Below, one piece after another: positions 23,285 to 31,455 of a stretch of DNA of 54,994 nt. Position 1 is the first letter of the stretch. Every line of letters begins with the position of its first letter. Source of the stretch: Planctomycetaceae bacterium. GTDB taxonomy: Bacteria; Planctomycetota; Planctomycetia; Pirellulales; PALSA-1355. A model generated the notes under the pieces. The model was not told where the DNA came from. It did no database searches and worked only from the letters and a program-made list of their open reading frames with translations. The DNA is taken from assembly GCA_003153375.1 (NCBI GenBank), contig PLYM01000261.1, positions 4,832 through 59,825 of the forward strand, read 5' to 3'. Made by a program: the position numbers and the translations under genes.

Positions 23285-26200
23285 ATGTCTCAAGCCGTAG
23301 CAGTGCCCCGCACGGTCGCCGACATGCGAGTCCGATTCTCGGGCATGGCGCGCGCGTGGCAGGTCGTGGCCAGCTTCTGCGTGGTGTTCGCGGCCTACTG
23401 GATTTACTGGCTGATTGCCGTACCACTCATCGAACCGAACATCGATGCCGACGTTGTCACGCATCCCACCGAACAGCAGATCGAAGACGCTCGCAACACC
23501 GTCAACAACCGTCAGCAGAATGTGGCTCAGTTTTTTGCCGAGGGTGCCTGGGAACTCGATAAGCCGTCGGTGTGGCAAAACGATCAGACGCGGCTGTTAT
23601 TCAAGACGCTGACCCCTCGACCCGACGGCACGGTCGAGCTGCGGCCCTGCACCGTGCTGCTGTTTCCCAAGGGCGCGCCGACCGAAGGTCCGTCGGTTCC
23701 CCAGCCGATCATCTTGCGGGCTCCCGCCGGGGCCAACGTGCGGTTCGATCAGCCCATCGAGTTCAAGAACGTGGATCTGACCAAGCGCAAACTGCTGGGC
23801 GGCAATTTGATTGGCCAGATCACGATCTATCGCAAGCCTCGCGAGGGCGCCGACGACGAGTTGGAAATCTTGACGCGCGACGTCGAAATGCAAGGCGATC
23901 GGATCTTCACGCCCCACCCGGTGCAGTTTCGCCTGGGCCGCAATCACGGCAGTGGGCGCGACATGGAAATTCTGATGAACGCGGCCGAGGGCGCGCCGAC
24001 CGGCGGTTTCAAGACCGGCACGATTCGCTCGCTGGAATTGAAGCGCGACGTGCACATGCAGCTCCATACGTCGGGCGGTCCGCTGGCTGGCGGCGCGGCG
24101 GGCGGTCGACGTGGCGAGCCCGAACTGCCGATGGAAATCACTTGCCAGGGTTCGTTCCTATACGAGATCGCCCGCAATGCGGCGTCTTTCCACGACGCCG
24201 TGAACGTCTTTCGTCCCAACCCGATCGGCGAGAGCGATCAATTGAATTGCGAAGTGCTCACGACTTTTTTCGAGTCCGGCGGCGCTCCACCGCCGGAAGC
24301 CCCCAATGCTGCCGCACCCGCGTCGCCGGTCCAGCCGTCCGGCTTTCGCATGCGGAGAATCGAAGCCCGTGGCGATCCGGTCGTGGTCCGCTCGCCGAGC
24401 CGGGGCATCTACGTGCATTGCCGAGGCATCGACTATTCTCCGGGCGTCGACGGCGCGATGGGCAGCCTGGTGGCCCTCGGACCGGGCGTGTTGCAAGGCA
24501 CCCTGCCCAAGGAGAACCCAGGAAGTTACGACGCCAAATGGTCGCGAGAGTTCCGCTTCGAGCCTGCTGAAGGCAATCAGCATCGCGCGTCGATGATCGG
24601 CAGCGCGGTGGTTCGTTTTCCGCAGCTGGGCACGATTCAAGCCGATGAGATCTTTGCCTGGCTGACGCAAAAACTACCCCCGCCCGGCGCTCTGCCCCCC
24701 CCTGCCCCGCCGCCGGCCGCCGAGGGTGCGCCCCCGGTGCCTCAGGCGCCGGGAGACGCGGCGCCCAGCGGCTGGCAACTCGAGCGGCTTTTGGCACGCG
24801 TGCACCAGGATCCGAAGGCCAAAACCCAGGCCCGCGTGATCGTCGATTCGCCGCAGTTGCACGCCGTGACGGGACAACTCGAAGCCTGGGTCGACCGGCC
24901 GCCGGCGACTGCCGCGCCTGTGGGAGCCACGCCGCCTGCAGGCACTGGTCCCGCCTCGGCTGTGGCGCAGCCTGCCGCGCAACAACCGGCGGTTGGCGGC
25001 AAGAAGCGTTCTCAGCAGAACGCAACCCAGAAATTCGATCTGAGCGGCGGGAGAATTCGCTTGCAACTTGTGCCCGAGGGGGAGCAAATGGCCCTCTCGA
25101 TGGTCACGGTAGAAGATCGGGCGCGGCTGCACGAGATATCGCCAGCCCGCGCGGGCGAAAAGCCGCTGGTCGTCGAAGGCGATCGGATTCACGTCGCACA
25201 GGCCAACACGCCGGCCACCCGGGTGACGGTCAACGGCCGTCCCGGTCGACTCGAAGCTGGCGGCATGACCTTGCGTGGCGCCGCGATTGAAATGGACAAG
25301 GCCGCGAATCGGTTGTGGATCGACGGCAAGGGCACCATGACGATGCCGATCGATCAAGATCTCGATGGCAAAGCAATCGCGAGTCCGACCTTGATGGAAA
25401 TTGCCTGGCAAGGTCGGATGGTCTTTCAAGGCAACTCCGCAGTCTTCGAACGCAATGTGGTCGTGAGCTCGGCGTCGCAGGTTTTGCGAACCGAAAAGAT
25501 GGAGGTCGTGCTCGATCGGCCTATCGACTTTGCCAATCCTAACGCAAATCGAGCCGCCGGCGGCAAAGCCGAGGACAAGCCGCAGATTGCCTTCGTGCGC
25601 TGCTTTGGCCATGCGCTGCTCACGAGTCGGCAAGTCGACGAGCGCGGCAAGCAAACGTCCGTCGACGAACTGAGCGTGTTCGAGTTGACGCTGAATAAAG
25701 CCACGGGCGACGTCACTGGGCTAGGCCCGGGTTCGCTCACGCACGTCGGCTTGGGCTCGGATGCCTCGCCGCGGGGCGCCGCCGCCGCCGGCGCGCCCGA
25801 TCGCCAACGCCCGCCGAAGGCCGATGGCGCCGACGACGAGCTGCGCTATCTCAACGTGCAATTTCGTAGTTTCCTCGATGGCAATTTGAATCAGCGCGTG
25901 AGTCGCTTTGGCGAGCCGACGAAAGCAGTCTATGGCCCAGTGAGTGATTGGAAGGCCAAACTCAATCCGGACGAGCCGGCCAGTCTCGGCCCCCAGGGCC
26001 TGGTGCTCGACTCGCAGGAGTTGGTGGTGCGCGAAATGCCATCGCGCGAGCGACGCGACCGCGGCTGGGTGGAGTTGACGGCCAAGGGCAACGTGGTCGG
26101 CGAGGGAGCACAGTTTACCGCGCGCGGCGCAATCCTGACCTACAGCGAGGAGAAAGATCAACTCGTGCTGCACGGCGATGGGTTCAGCCCGGCCGAGTTC

Positions 26201-26368
26201 TTTCAAGACAATCCGGCCGACGGTACGCGCCGAGCTTCAAAGGCCGACGTATTGACCTATTGGTTCACCTTGCAGCGCGTGGAAGTCTCAGGCGTGCAGT
26301 CGTTCGATATGCAGGTGCCCACCAAAACCAAGCCGAGCACCAAGCCTAAGAAGAAGTTGCCGTTCTAG
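23285..26368 (+). CDS. Large membrane-anchored OstA/LptC-like protein
   Basis: A 1027-residue protein with a single N-terminal membrane helix at about residues 24-46 (VVASFCVVFAAYWIYWLIAV) and a long, presumably periplasmic, beta-rich part. Segments such as DVEMQGDRIFTPHPVQFRLGR, KGTMTMPIDQDLDG and VFERNVVV look like the repeated strands of the LptA/LptC/OstA fold. Two Pro/Ala-rich linkers interrupt it near residues 340-360 and 465-590. E. coli LptC is 191 residues and LptA 185, so this could combine several OstA modules into one bridge. The family assignment leans on context (directly after kdsC) as well as on the fold-like repeats. It ends the Kdo group. Confidence 0.6.
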   Translation: MSQAVAVPRTVADMRVRFSGMARAWQVVASFCVVFAAYWIYWLIAVPLIEPNIDADVVTHPTEQQIEDARNTVNNRQQNVAQFFAEGAWELDKPSVWQNDQTRLLFKTLTPRPDGTVELRPCTVLLFPKGAPTEGPSVPQPIILRAPAGANVRFDQPIEFKNVDLTKRKLLGGNLIGQITIYRKPREGADDELEILTRDVEMQGDRIFTPHPVQFRLGRNHGSGRDMEILMNAAEGAPTGGFKTGTIRSLELKRDVHMQLHTSGGPLAGGAAGGRRGEPELPMEITCQGSFLYEIARNAASFHDAVNVFRPNPIGESDQLNCEVLTTFFESGGAPPPEAPNAAAPASPVQPSGFRMRRIEARGDPVVVRSPSRGIYVHCRGIDYSPGVDGAMGSLVALGPGVLQGTLPKENPGSYDAKWSREFRFEPAEGNQHRASMIGSAVVRFPQLGTIQADEIFAWLTQKLPPPGALPPPAPPPAAEGAPPVPQAPGDAAPSGWQLERLLARVHQDPKAKTQARVIVDSPQLHAVTGQLEAWVDRPPATAAPVGATPPAGTGPASAVAQPAAQQPAVGGKKRSQQNATQKFDLSGGRIRLQLVPEGEQMALSMVTVEDRARLHEISPARAGEKPLVVEGDRIHVAQANTPATRVTVNGRPGRLEAGGMTLRGAAIEMDKAANRLWIDGKGTMTMPIDQDLDGKAIASPTLMEIAWQGRMVFQGNSAVFERNVVVSSASQVLRTEKMEVVLDRPIDFANPNANRAAGGKAEDKPQIAFVRCFGHALLTSRQVDERGKQTSVDELSVFELTLNKATGDVTGLGPGSLTHVGLGSDASPRGAAAAGAPDRQRPPKADGADDELRYLNVQFRSFLDGNLNQRVSRFGEPTKAVYGPVSDWKAKLNPDEPASLGPQGLVLDSQELVVREMPSRERRDRGWVELTAKGNVVGEGAQFTARGAILTYSEEKDQLVLHGDGFSPAEFFQDNPADGTRRASKADVLTYWFTLQRVEVSGVQSFDMQVPTKTKPSTKPKKKLPF

Positions 26369-26410
26369 CGCCGGCTTGATGGAGCGGTTGCCGGCTTGCG
26401 TCACACGGGG

Positions 26411-26737
26411 CTACTTGGCCGCCAGCATTTTTTCGACGGCCTCGCGGCCGGTCATGCCGGGCACGACCCCCAACTTCTCGGCCGCCTGGCTCACTTCCAG
26501 GATCTTGGCGTTGAACAAGTCCTCGGGCACGCGCAACGGCTTGGCCGGAGTGCCGCGGGCGATGGCCACGACCAGGCTGAATTCGTTGGCGGCGCGAATG
26601 TCGTAGATGCCGCAGCCGACCAACCCCTTGGCCGTGTGAATGGCGCAATACTGTCCGCCCGACCATTGATAGCTGGTGCCGATGGCCTGACCGCCATCGA
26701 AGTCCAGGGTGCGATTTTCAGCAAAGGGCAGCGTCAT
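26411..26737 (-). CDS. DUF1805 family protein
   Basis: A 108-residue cytoplasmic protein of the DUF1805 (YunC-like) family, function unknown. The diagnostic part reads GLVGCGIYDIRAANEFSLVVAIARG and then VPEDLFNAKILEVSQAAEKLGVVPGMTGREAVEKML. The cysteine of the family's MCGY-type motif is kept as VGCG. The ATG at 26737 has GGAGG about 10 bases upstream (complement 26748-26752), and the longer open frame is rejected. It converges with the OstA/LptC-like gene and diverges from the glycosyltransferase at 27139. Confidence 0.8.
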   Translation of the reverse strand: MTLPFAENRTLDFDGGQAIGTSYQWSGGQYCAIHTAKGLVGCGIYDIRAANEFSLVVAIARGTPAKPLRVPEDLFNAKILEVSQAAEKLGVVPGMTGREAVEKMLAAK

Positions 26738-27138
26738 GTTTTGGGATCCTCCACCACAAATGGCCAGGCGAGACGCTTTTAATCTACTCTCTCGAAGGCG
26801 TCTTTCGCCACTCAAGCGAGTGCTTTTTATCGCTCGAAAGCAGCCCGTGAGGCCGCGTTTTCTCGGCCGGCCGCGAGCGGTGGGAATCGCGGAGAGAATC
26901 ACTGGCTTTTCTGGCCGATTGGAGTCGATGGCGAGCGAAACTCTTAAGCGTGTCGGATCGACATTGACACCGGCGCGCGGGGCGATTTACCATCTGCCAC
27001 TCGCTCGATTTTTCTTCAGGGATTGGGCGATCCCAGAACCATGCTGTGGCGTTCCGCTGGCAGGCCCCACCGGAACTTGTTGGGTCGTTTTCCGTGTCGC
27101 GGTCCACCGCTCCCCGGGGCCTTCTTTCGGAGTTGTTC
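26738..27138. other. Divergent intergenic region, DUF1805 and glycosyltransferase
   Basis: The 401 bases hold no supported gene. A clear promoter for the rightward glycosyltransferase gene is at 26964-26993. On the other strand a TAGATT near 26785 could be a -10 box for the DUF1805 gene, without a convincing -35 box. Confidence 0.5.
26964..26993 (+). promoter_or_regulatory. Promoter for the glycosyltransferase group
   Basis: TTGACA (26964-26969), an 18-base spacer and TACCAT (26988-26993, 4 of 6 consensus bases). It lies 145 bases before the ATG at 27139 and is the best match in the gap. It probably drives the three surface-polysaccharide genes that follow. Confidence 0.6.
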
Positions 27139-28038
27139 ATGACGAATCGCGCAACCACGGGGTCGCAGGAAGCGCTCGGTCAGATGCTTCCGGGACAGGC
27201 CGCCGCGGCTCGAGCCGTGATGGGCGTGATGACCCACGGCCGCCGCGATTCTCAGCTGCCGCAGTGGGCGCGTTCGCTGGAAATCGCCGCCGCGCCACTC
27301 GCTGAGCTCAACCTGCGTCTGGCAATTCTCACCGCCGGCGATGTGAACGATACCCCTTGGCCCACGATGAGTGTTCCGCTGGAAACCTTGCCGTCGCAGG
27401 GCGACCTGGGCTTCTCACAGAGTATGAACCGGCTGATGGCCCGCGCCTTCGCCAACTCGCAGACAACGTGGTTTCTGTGCGTCGACGCGAGCGGGGTGTT
27501 TCATCGCGAGACGCTGGTGAGGCTGGTCGCGGCCGCCCGCGCGCATCCGCAGTCGCTGATCGAAGCCCGCCAGTTTCCGCGAGAGCACACGAAGCAATAT
27601 GACCCGGTGACCGGCGAGACGCCCTGGGCCTGCGGTGCTTGCCTGCTGATTCCTCGCACGGTGTACGAGACGATCGGCGGATTCGATCCCGTGTTCGTCG
27701 AGCAGTTGGCCGATGTCGATTTTTCCTGGCGAGCGCGGCGCGCCGGTTTCACGGTGCGTGTGTGCGGTGGTGCCTTGTTCGGCCATGGGGCCGCGCAAGA
27801 AGAGCCGGCCGACCTGGCTGGCCAGCGGCAGTTGTTGCTGTCGGCGCGCTACCTGGCGTTCAAGTGGGGACATGAGCCGACGTGGCGCATGGCCGAGGAA
27901 CGGTTGCTAGCCGGCGGCCATTTTGTCGATCGCGAGGCGCTGCCGACGCTGCCCAACCTAGGACCTTGGGAAGATCGCGACCGGGCAGGCATCGCCGATT
28001 TTTCTCAGTTCTTCTGGTTCGCCCCGACGCGGTGGTAG
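27139..28038 (+). CDS. GT2-like glycosyltransferase
   Basis: A 299-residue protein of GT-A type. Recognisable parts are the donor-binding region TTWFLCVDASGVFHRETLVRLV, the acceptor-side PWACGACLLIPRTVYETIGGFDPVF and the GT2-typical ADVDFSWRARRAGFTVRVCGGALFGHG. No membrane segment is seen. The ATG at 27139 is taken over the upstream frame because the upstream part overlaps the promoter region. The sugar and acceptor are unknown; the neighbours suggest a surface polysaccharide. Confidence 0.75.
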   Translation: MTNRATTGSQEALGQMLPGQAAAARAVMGVMTHGRRDSQLPQWARSLEIAAAPLAELNLRLAILTAGDVNDTPWPTMSVPLETLPSQGDLGFSQSMNRLMARAFANSQTTWFLCVDASGVFHRETLVRLVAAARAHPQSLIEARQFPREHTKQYDPVTGETPWACGACLLIPRTVYETIGGFDPVFVEQLADVDFSWRARRAGFTVRVCGGALFGHGAAQEEPADLAGQRQLLLSARYLAFKWGHEPTWRMAEERLLAGGHFVDREALPTLPNLGPWEDRDRAGIADFSQFFWFAPTRW

Positions 28039-28058
28039 AGAGCACACGGAGGACGCGC

Positions 28059-29258
28059 ATGGTGACCAGCGAATTAGCCCCGCCGATCGAAGCGACCGAG
28101 GCCGTCGACGACTGGGGTTCGAACTCCACGCTATCGGTCATCATTCGCTTTCATCAAGGCGGCAACACGCAGTTTCTGGACGAGGCCCTGTTCTCGCTCG
28201 CGCTGCAAGATTGGGATGAACTCGAATTGCTGTTGATGGTGCAAAACGCGACCAGCGAACTGGAGGCCGAAGTCGAGGAGTTGGCTCACCGCCAGCCGTG
28301 GCGCGTGCCTCCTCGGGTGCGCGTCTTGAGCGTGACCATGCCGGCTGGGGCCGATGGTCGCTCGCGGCTTTTGAATCGCGGCATTGCCACCGCCCGCGGG
28401 CGATACCTGGCCTACTTGGACTACGACGATCTGGTCTATCCGCATGGCTATCGCACCTTGATCTCTCGGCTGCGCTCGCATGGCTACACCTGGGCGGTGG
28501 GCGGCTGCCTGAAAGCGCGCTCGCTGTCGGCTCCCGGTCACTGGTATGTGGTGGAAAAAACCCGGCTCTCCAAGGGCCGTTCGGCCATCAAGAATCTCTG
28601 CGCGGGCAATTCGATCGCCATTCACTCCTATGTCATCGATCGAGCGCGGCTCGGCGATTTCGACATCGGTTTTGACGAGGAGTTGACCCGGGGCGAAGAC
28701 TACGACTTTCTGCTGCGGCTGGCCACGCGACATCGGCCAGACTTGGGCGTGATCGAGGACGTGGTCTGCGAATATCGCATGCGGATGGACGGTTCGAACA
28801 CGGTGCTCGATTGCCAGGCCACGGCCTCGCACGAGGCGCAGCGCGAATGGTCCCATTGCCTGGCGATCGTCGACCGCCGCCGGCATCTGTTGCGCTGGTC
28901 GGTCACGATCGCCGAATTGGCTGCGTTGGATAGTGCCTGCGACGCCCTCGACGCGCAGCTTCAACAACACCGCGCCGTGATTGCGGAACTTTCGGCCACG
29001 ACCACCCAACATTCGGACCTGATCATCGCGCAACAGGCCCACATCGAAAAACTCGAAGCCACGATCGCCCACGAGCAGGCCGTGGTTGCCAGGCAGGCCG
29101 CCACGATCGAGGGGTATGAGCGGGTTAGGCTCACCAGCAGCTATCAGGCCTTTGAACAGGTTTGCGGAATGCTGAACTATGTGCCGCGGCCGGTGCGTCG
29201 CGCGGTTTATTACCTGCTGCAGGTGAGTTTGCGTGTTTTCAAGGCACCCCTGCGATGA
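28059..29258 (+). CDS. GT2 glycosyltransferase with coiled-coil tail
   Basis: A 399-residue protein. The GT-A domain starts LSVIIRFHQGGNTQFLDEALFSLALQDWDELELL and has the metal-binding YLDYDDLVYPHGYR and the catalytic-site region ELTRGEDYDFLLRLA. Residues from about 300 form a heptad-like helix (LDAQLQQHRAVIAELSATTTQ, IEKLEATIAHEQAVVARQAATIE) followed by a hydrophobic, basic end that could sit on the membrane. The ATG at 28059 has CGGAGGA about 6 bases upstream. It lies 20 bases after the first glycosyltransferase. Confidence 0.85.
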   Translation: MVTSELAPPIEATEAVDDWGSNSTLSVIIRFHQGGNTQFLDEALFSLALQDWDELELLLMVQNATSELEAEVEELAHRQPWRVPPRVRVLSVTMPAGADGRSRLLNRGIATARGRYLAYLDYDDLVYPHGYRTLISRLRSHGYTWAVGGCLKARSLSAPGHWYVVEKTRLSKGRSAIKNLCAGNSIAIHSYVIDRARLGDFDIGFDEELTRGEDYDFLLRLATRHRPDLGVIEDVVCEYRMRMDGSNTVLDCQATASHEAQREWSHCLAIVDRRRHLLRWSVTIAELAALDSACDALDAQLQQHRAVIAELSATTTQHSDLIIAQQAHIEKLEATIAHEQAVVARQAATIEGYERVRLTSSYQAFEQVCGMLNYVPRPVRRAVYYLLQVSLRVFKAPLR

Positions 29259-29291
29259 TGACGGAAGCTTGGGATCAGTTCATTTAGGTCG

Positions 29292-30149
29292 ATGCCCCTT
29301 TTCGGGAATTGCCCGGACATGCCACGTGCATTGAATACTTACTGGTGCGATATGCCAAACTTCGGCGATCGCCTGACGCGCGCATTGCTCGGATACTTCG
29401 GCATCGAAACGCGGCTCGCAACGCCCTGGAACGCACAACTCGTGGGAGTTGGCAGCATCTTAGAGCACATGGATGACCAATTCGCGGGCGTGGTCCTTGG
29501 CACCGGATTCATGTGGGCGCCGAGCCGCCGTCGTTTTTCGCGAGCTAACCTGCTGGCTTTGCGCGGGGCTTTAACGCAAGCGAGGGTTGAAGGCTCGCGG
29601 CCCGAGGTGTTGGGGGATCCGGGCCTGTTGGCCCCTTACTTGCTCGCGGGCGCGCAAGAATCGCGTTATCGCCTGGGTCTCATACCCCATTACGTCGAGC
29701 GGCAGACGCCCGACGTATTGCGGATCGCGCGGCAGTATCCCGACGACGTGCTGTTGATCGACGTCGAACGTCGTCCGGCCGACGTGATCGCCGATGTTGC
29801 TCGCTGCGACGCGATTGTCTCCTCGTCACTGCACGGTTTGATTGTGGCCGATGCGCTGGGCATTCCCAACCGCTGGATCCATGCCGACGCGGTGCTGGGC
29901 GGGGGCTTCAAGTTTCGCGACTATTATTCGGCGTTCGGCGAACAGCGTTCGCCCATTCCGCTCGATGGCCGGCAAACGCTGCGCACCCTGCTGGTGGCTG
30001 TCGAGGCGCCGCCGGCCGCGGTCGGGGTCGTGCAGTCGCGGCTCTATGACCTGTTCGCCGATTTGGAGCGACATCTCGTGAATGATCCGCAACTCGGCGA
30101 TCCGCAGCTCGGCTCACTCGCCGCCGAAACCACCGGGGCGATTCATTAG
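29292..30149 (+). CDS. Polysaccharide pyruvyl transferase family protein
   Basis: Family members move pyruvate from PEP onto sugars of exopolysaccharides or cell-wall polymers. The 285-residue product has NFGDRLTRALLGYFG near the N-terminus, the central LGDPGLLAPYLL and the conserved SSSLHGLIVADALGIPNRW. The start is ATG 29292; an internal ATG at 29319 (MPRALNTYW) is a credible alternative closer to the family start. The last codons contain a 15-base direct repeat encoding DPQLG twice. The 3' end overlaps the LarA-like gene on the other strand by 36 bases. Confidence 0.82.
   Translation: MPLFGNCPDMPRALNTYWCDMPNFGDRLTRALLGYFGIETRLATPWNAQLVGVGSILEHMDDQFAGVVLGTGFMWAPSRRRFSRANLLALRGALTQARVEGSRPEVLGDPGLLAPYLLAGAQESRYRLGLIPHYVERQTPDVLRIARQYPDDVLLIDVERRPADVIADVARCDAIVSSSLHGLIVADALGIPNRWIHADAVLGGGFKFRDYYSAFGEQRSPIPLDGRQTLRTLLVAVEAPPAAVGVVQSRLYDLFADLERHLVNDPQLGDPQLGSLAAETTGAIH
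30084..30113 (+). repeat. Two-copy 15-base tandem repeat at a gene end
   Basis: GATCCGCAACTCGGC (30084-30098) and GATCCGCAGCTCGGC (30099-30113) differ at one base and encode DPQLG twice near the C-terminus of the pyruvyl transferase. The second copy abuts the stop codon of the LarA-like gene on the other strand (30114-30116). Confidence 0.8.
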
Positions 30150-31424
30150 CTTGTCGCGAGTCGCCCACAGTCCGGCGGAAGGCGTCGGAATGAAATAGAA
30201 GCGTTCGCCGTCGTCCGTCGCGTTCCAGCCCTGCTTGAGCTCGTCGGGTCGATAACGGGCCAGCGTTTCCGCCAGGTCGGCGTATCCGAAGTTCACCCCT
30301 TCGACCTCGTCGCGCGTCAGAAAGCCGGGCGCGTAAGTGATCTTGAAGCGCCCCTCGGACGAACCGTGGATCAGGTGCGCGGTGGCGTGGCCCAGATCCT
30401 GCATGTCGGCGTTGGTGCGATAACCGGCCGTAACCCGAGGCGTGCCGCAATAGCCGTACTTGCGAATGAAGAGGTCGACGTCGGGTTGCTCGCCAAATCG
30501 TTTAAGTCCTGGCGCGATGATCAGCAGCTCGCCACCATCGGCGATGGCCATTCGCGTGCGATAAATCGCCTTGTTGGCCACCCAGGTGCTCACGAATTCG
30601 TCGGCTTGCATCACGCAGACGATTTTTCGCACCGGCTCTTCGAACAGCGTGATGTTCTGCTCGCGCGACTGCCGGGCCGCTTGCAGGTAGGTTTCCAGGT
30701 CGTCGCCCACGAAGACGCCAGTGTGTACCAACTCGTCGCGCTCGTTTCGCGCCAGCACGACTTGCACGTACAGGTCGGGCAATCGACCGAGAAACTGGTC
30801 TTCGGCCTGATTGAAACAGGCTCGCGTGGGCGTGATCAGCGTGCCCAGGTTGTTTTCGATGCCACAGGTGGCAGCCAACATGTGCGAGGCGCAAATCGTT
30901 TCCTTGCCGCCCAGACCGATCCAATAGTTCTTGTTGTGATTCGCAAAGCCCAGCACCTCGTGCGGCACGACATGGCCCACGTTAATGATCAAATCCCAAG
31001 GCTCTTCCATCAGCATGCGATTCAGATAGAGCGGGATCGGCCAATCGGCCACGCCACCACAAGCTTTGGAAACGGCCGCTCCCGAGAGTTCTCCCACGTG
31101 GACGCAGCCGTCGCGCCAGTCGTGCGCGTGAATGCCCTCGTTGGGAAGGGCCCCGAACATGCGCCGGTTTTCGGCCGGCGTGTGGGCCACGTGCTGCCCG
31201 AGCGTGGGGATCACGTGTACGTCGGCCTCGGCCGAAAGCTCGTCATAGAGCATTTCGGTCAGGCGGCCGACTCCCGAGTGCGCGCGGGTGATGTCCGGCG
31301 GCAACAACAGCACACGCTTCGGCCGCGCGCAAACTCGGCGACGCGCTTCGGCCACGGTCTGCCGCATCAGTTCGGCCAGGCGTGGCCAGAGAATCTCGGG
31401 GGCCGACTCGGAAATCCAGGGCAT
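30114..31424 (-). CDS. LarA-like nickel-pincer hydroxyacid racemase family protein
   Basis: LarA enzymes racemise lactate or other 2-hydroxyacids with a nickel-pincer nucleotide bound to a lysine. The 436-residue product shows the N-terminal LLLPPDITRAHSGVGRLT (the DxTR motif), LIINVGHVVPHEVLGFANHNKNYWIGLGG with conserved His and Lys residues, and a C-terminal half with LIIAPGLKRFGEQPDVDLFIRKYGY. The start ATG 31424 begins MPWISESAPEILWPRL. No larB, larC or larE genes are nearby, so the cofactor supply is not explained. It lies 31 bases downstream of pepA and is probably in its operon. The substrate is unknown. Confidence 0.8.
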   Translation of the reverse strand: MPWISESAPEILWPRLAELMRQTVAEARRRVCARPKRVLLLPPDITRAHSGVGRLTEMLYDELSAEADVHVIPTLGQHVAHTPAENRRMFGALPNEGIHAHDWRDGCVHVGELSGAAVSKACGGVADWPIPLYLNRMLMEEPWDLIINVGHVVPHEVLGFANHNKNYWIGLGGKETICASHMLAATCGIENNLGTLITPTRACFNQAEDQFLGRLPDLYVQVVLARNERDELVHTGVFVGDDLETYLQAARQSREQNITLFEEPVRKIVCVMQADEFVSTWVANKAIYRTRMAIADGGELLIIAPGLKRFGEQPDVDLFIRKYGYCGTPRVTAGYRTNADMQDLGHATAHLIHGSSEGRFKITYAPGFLTRDEVEGVNFGYADLAETLARYRPDELKQGWNATDDGERFYFIPTPSAGLWATRDKLMNRPGGFGGE

Positions 31425-31455
31425 GAGATACCTATTTCTTACGCCCGAGGGCGCG

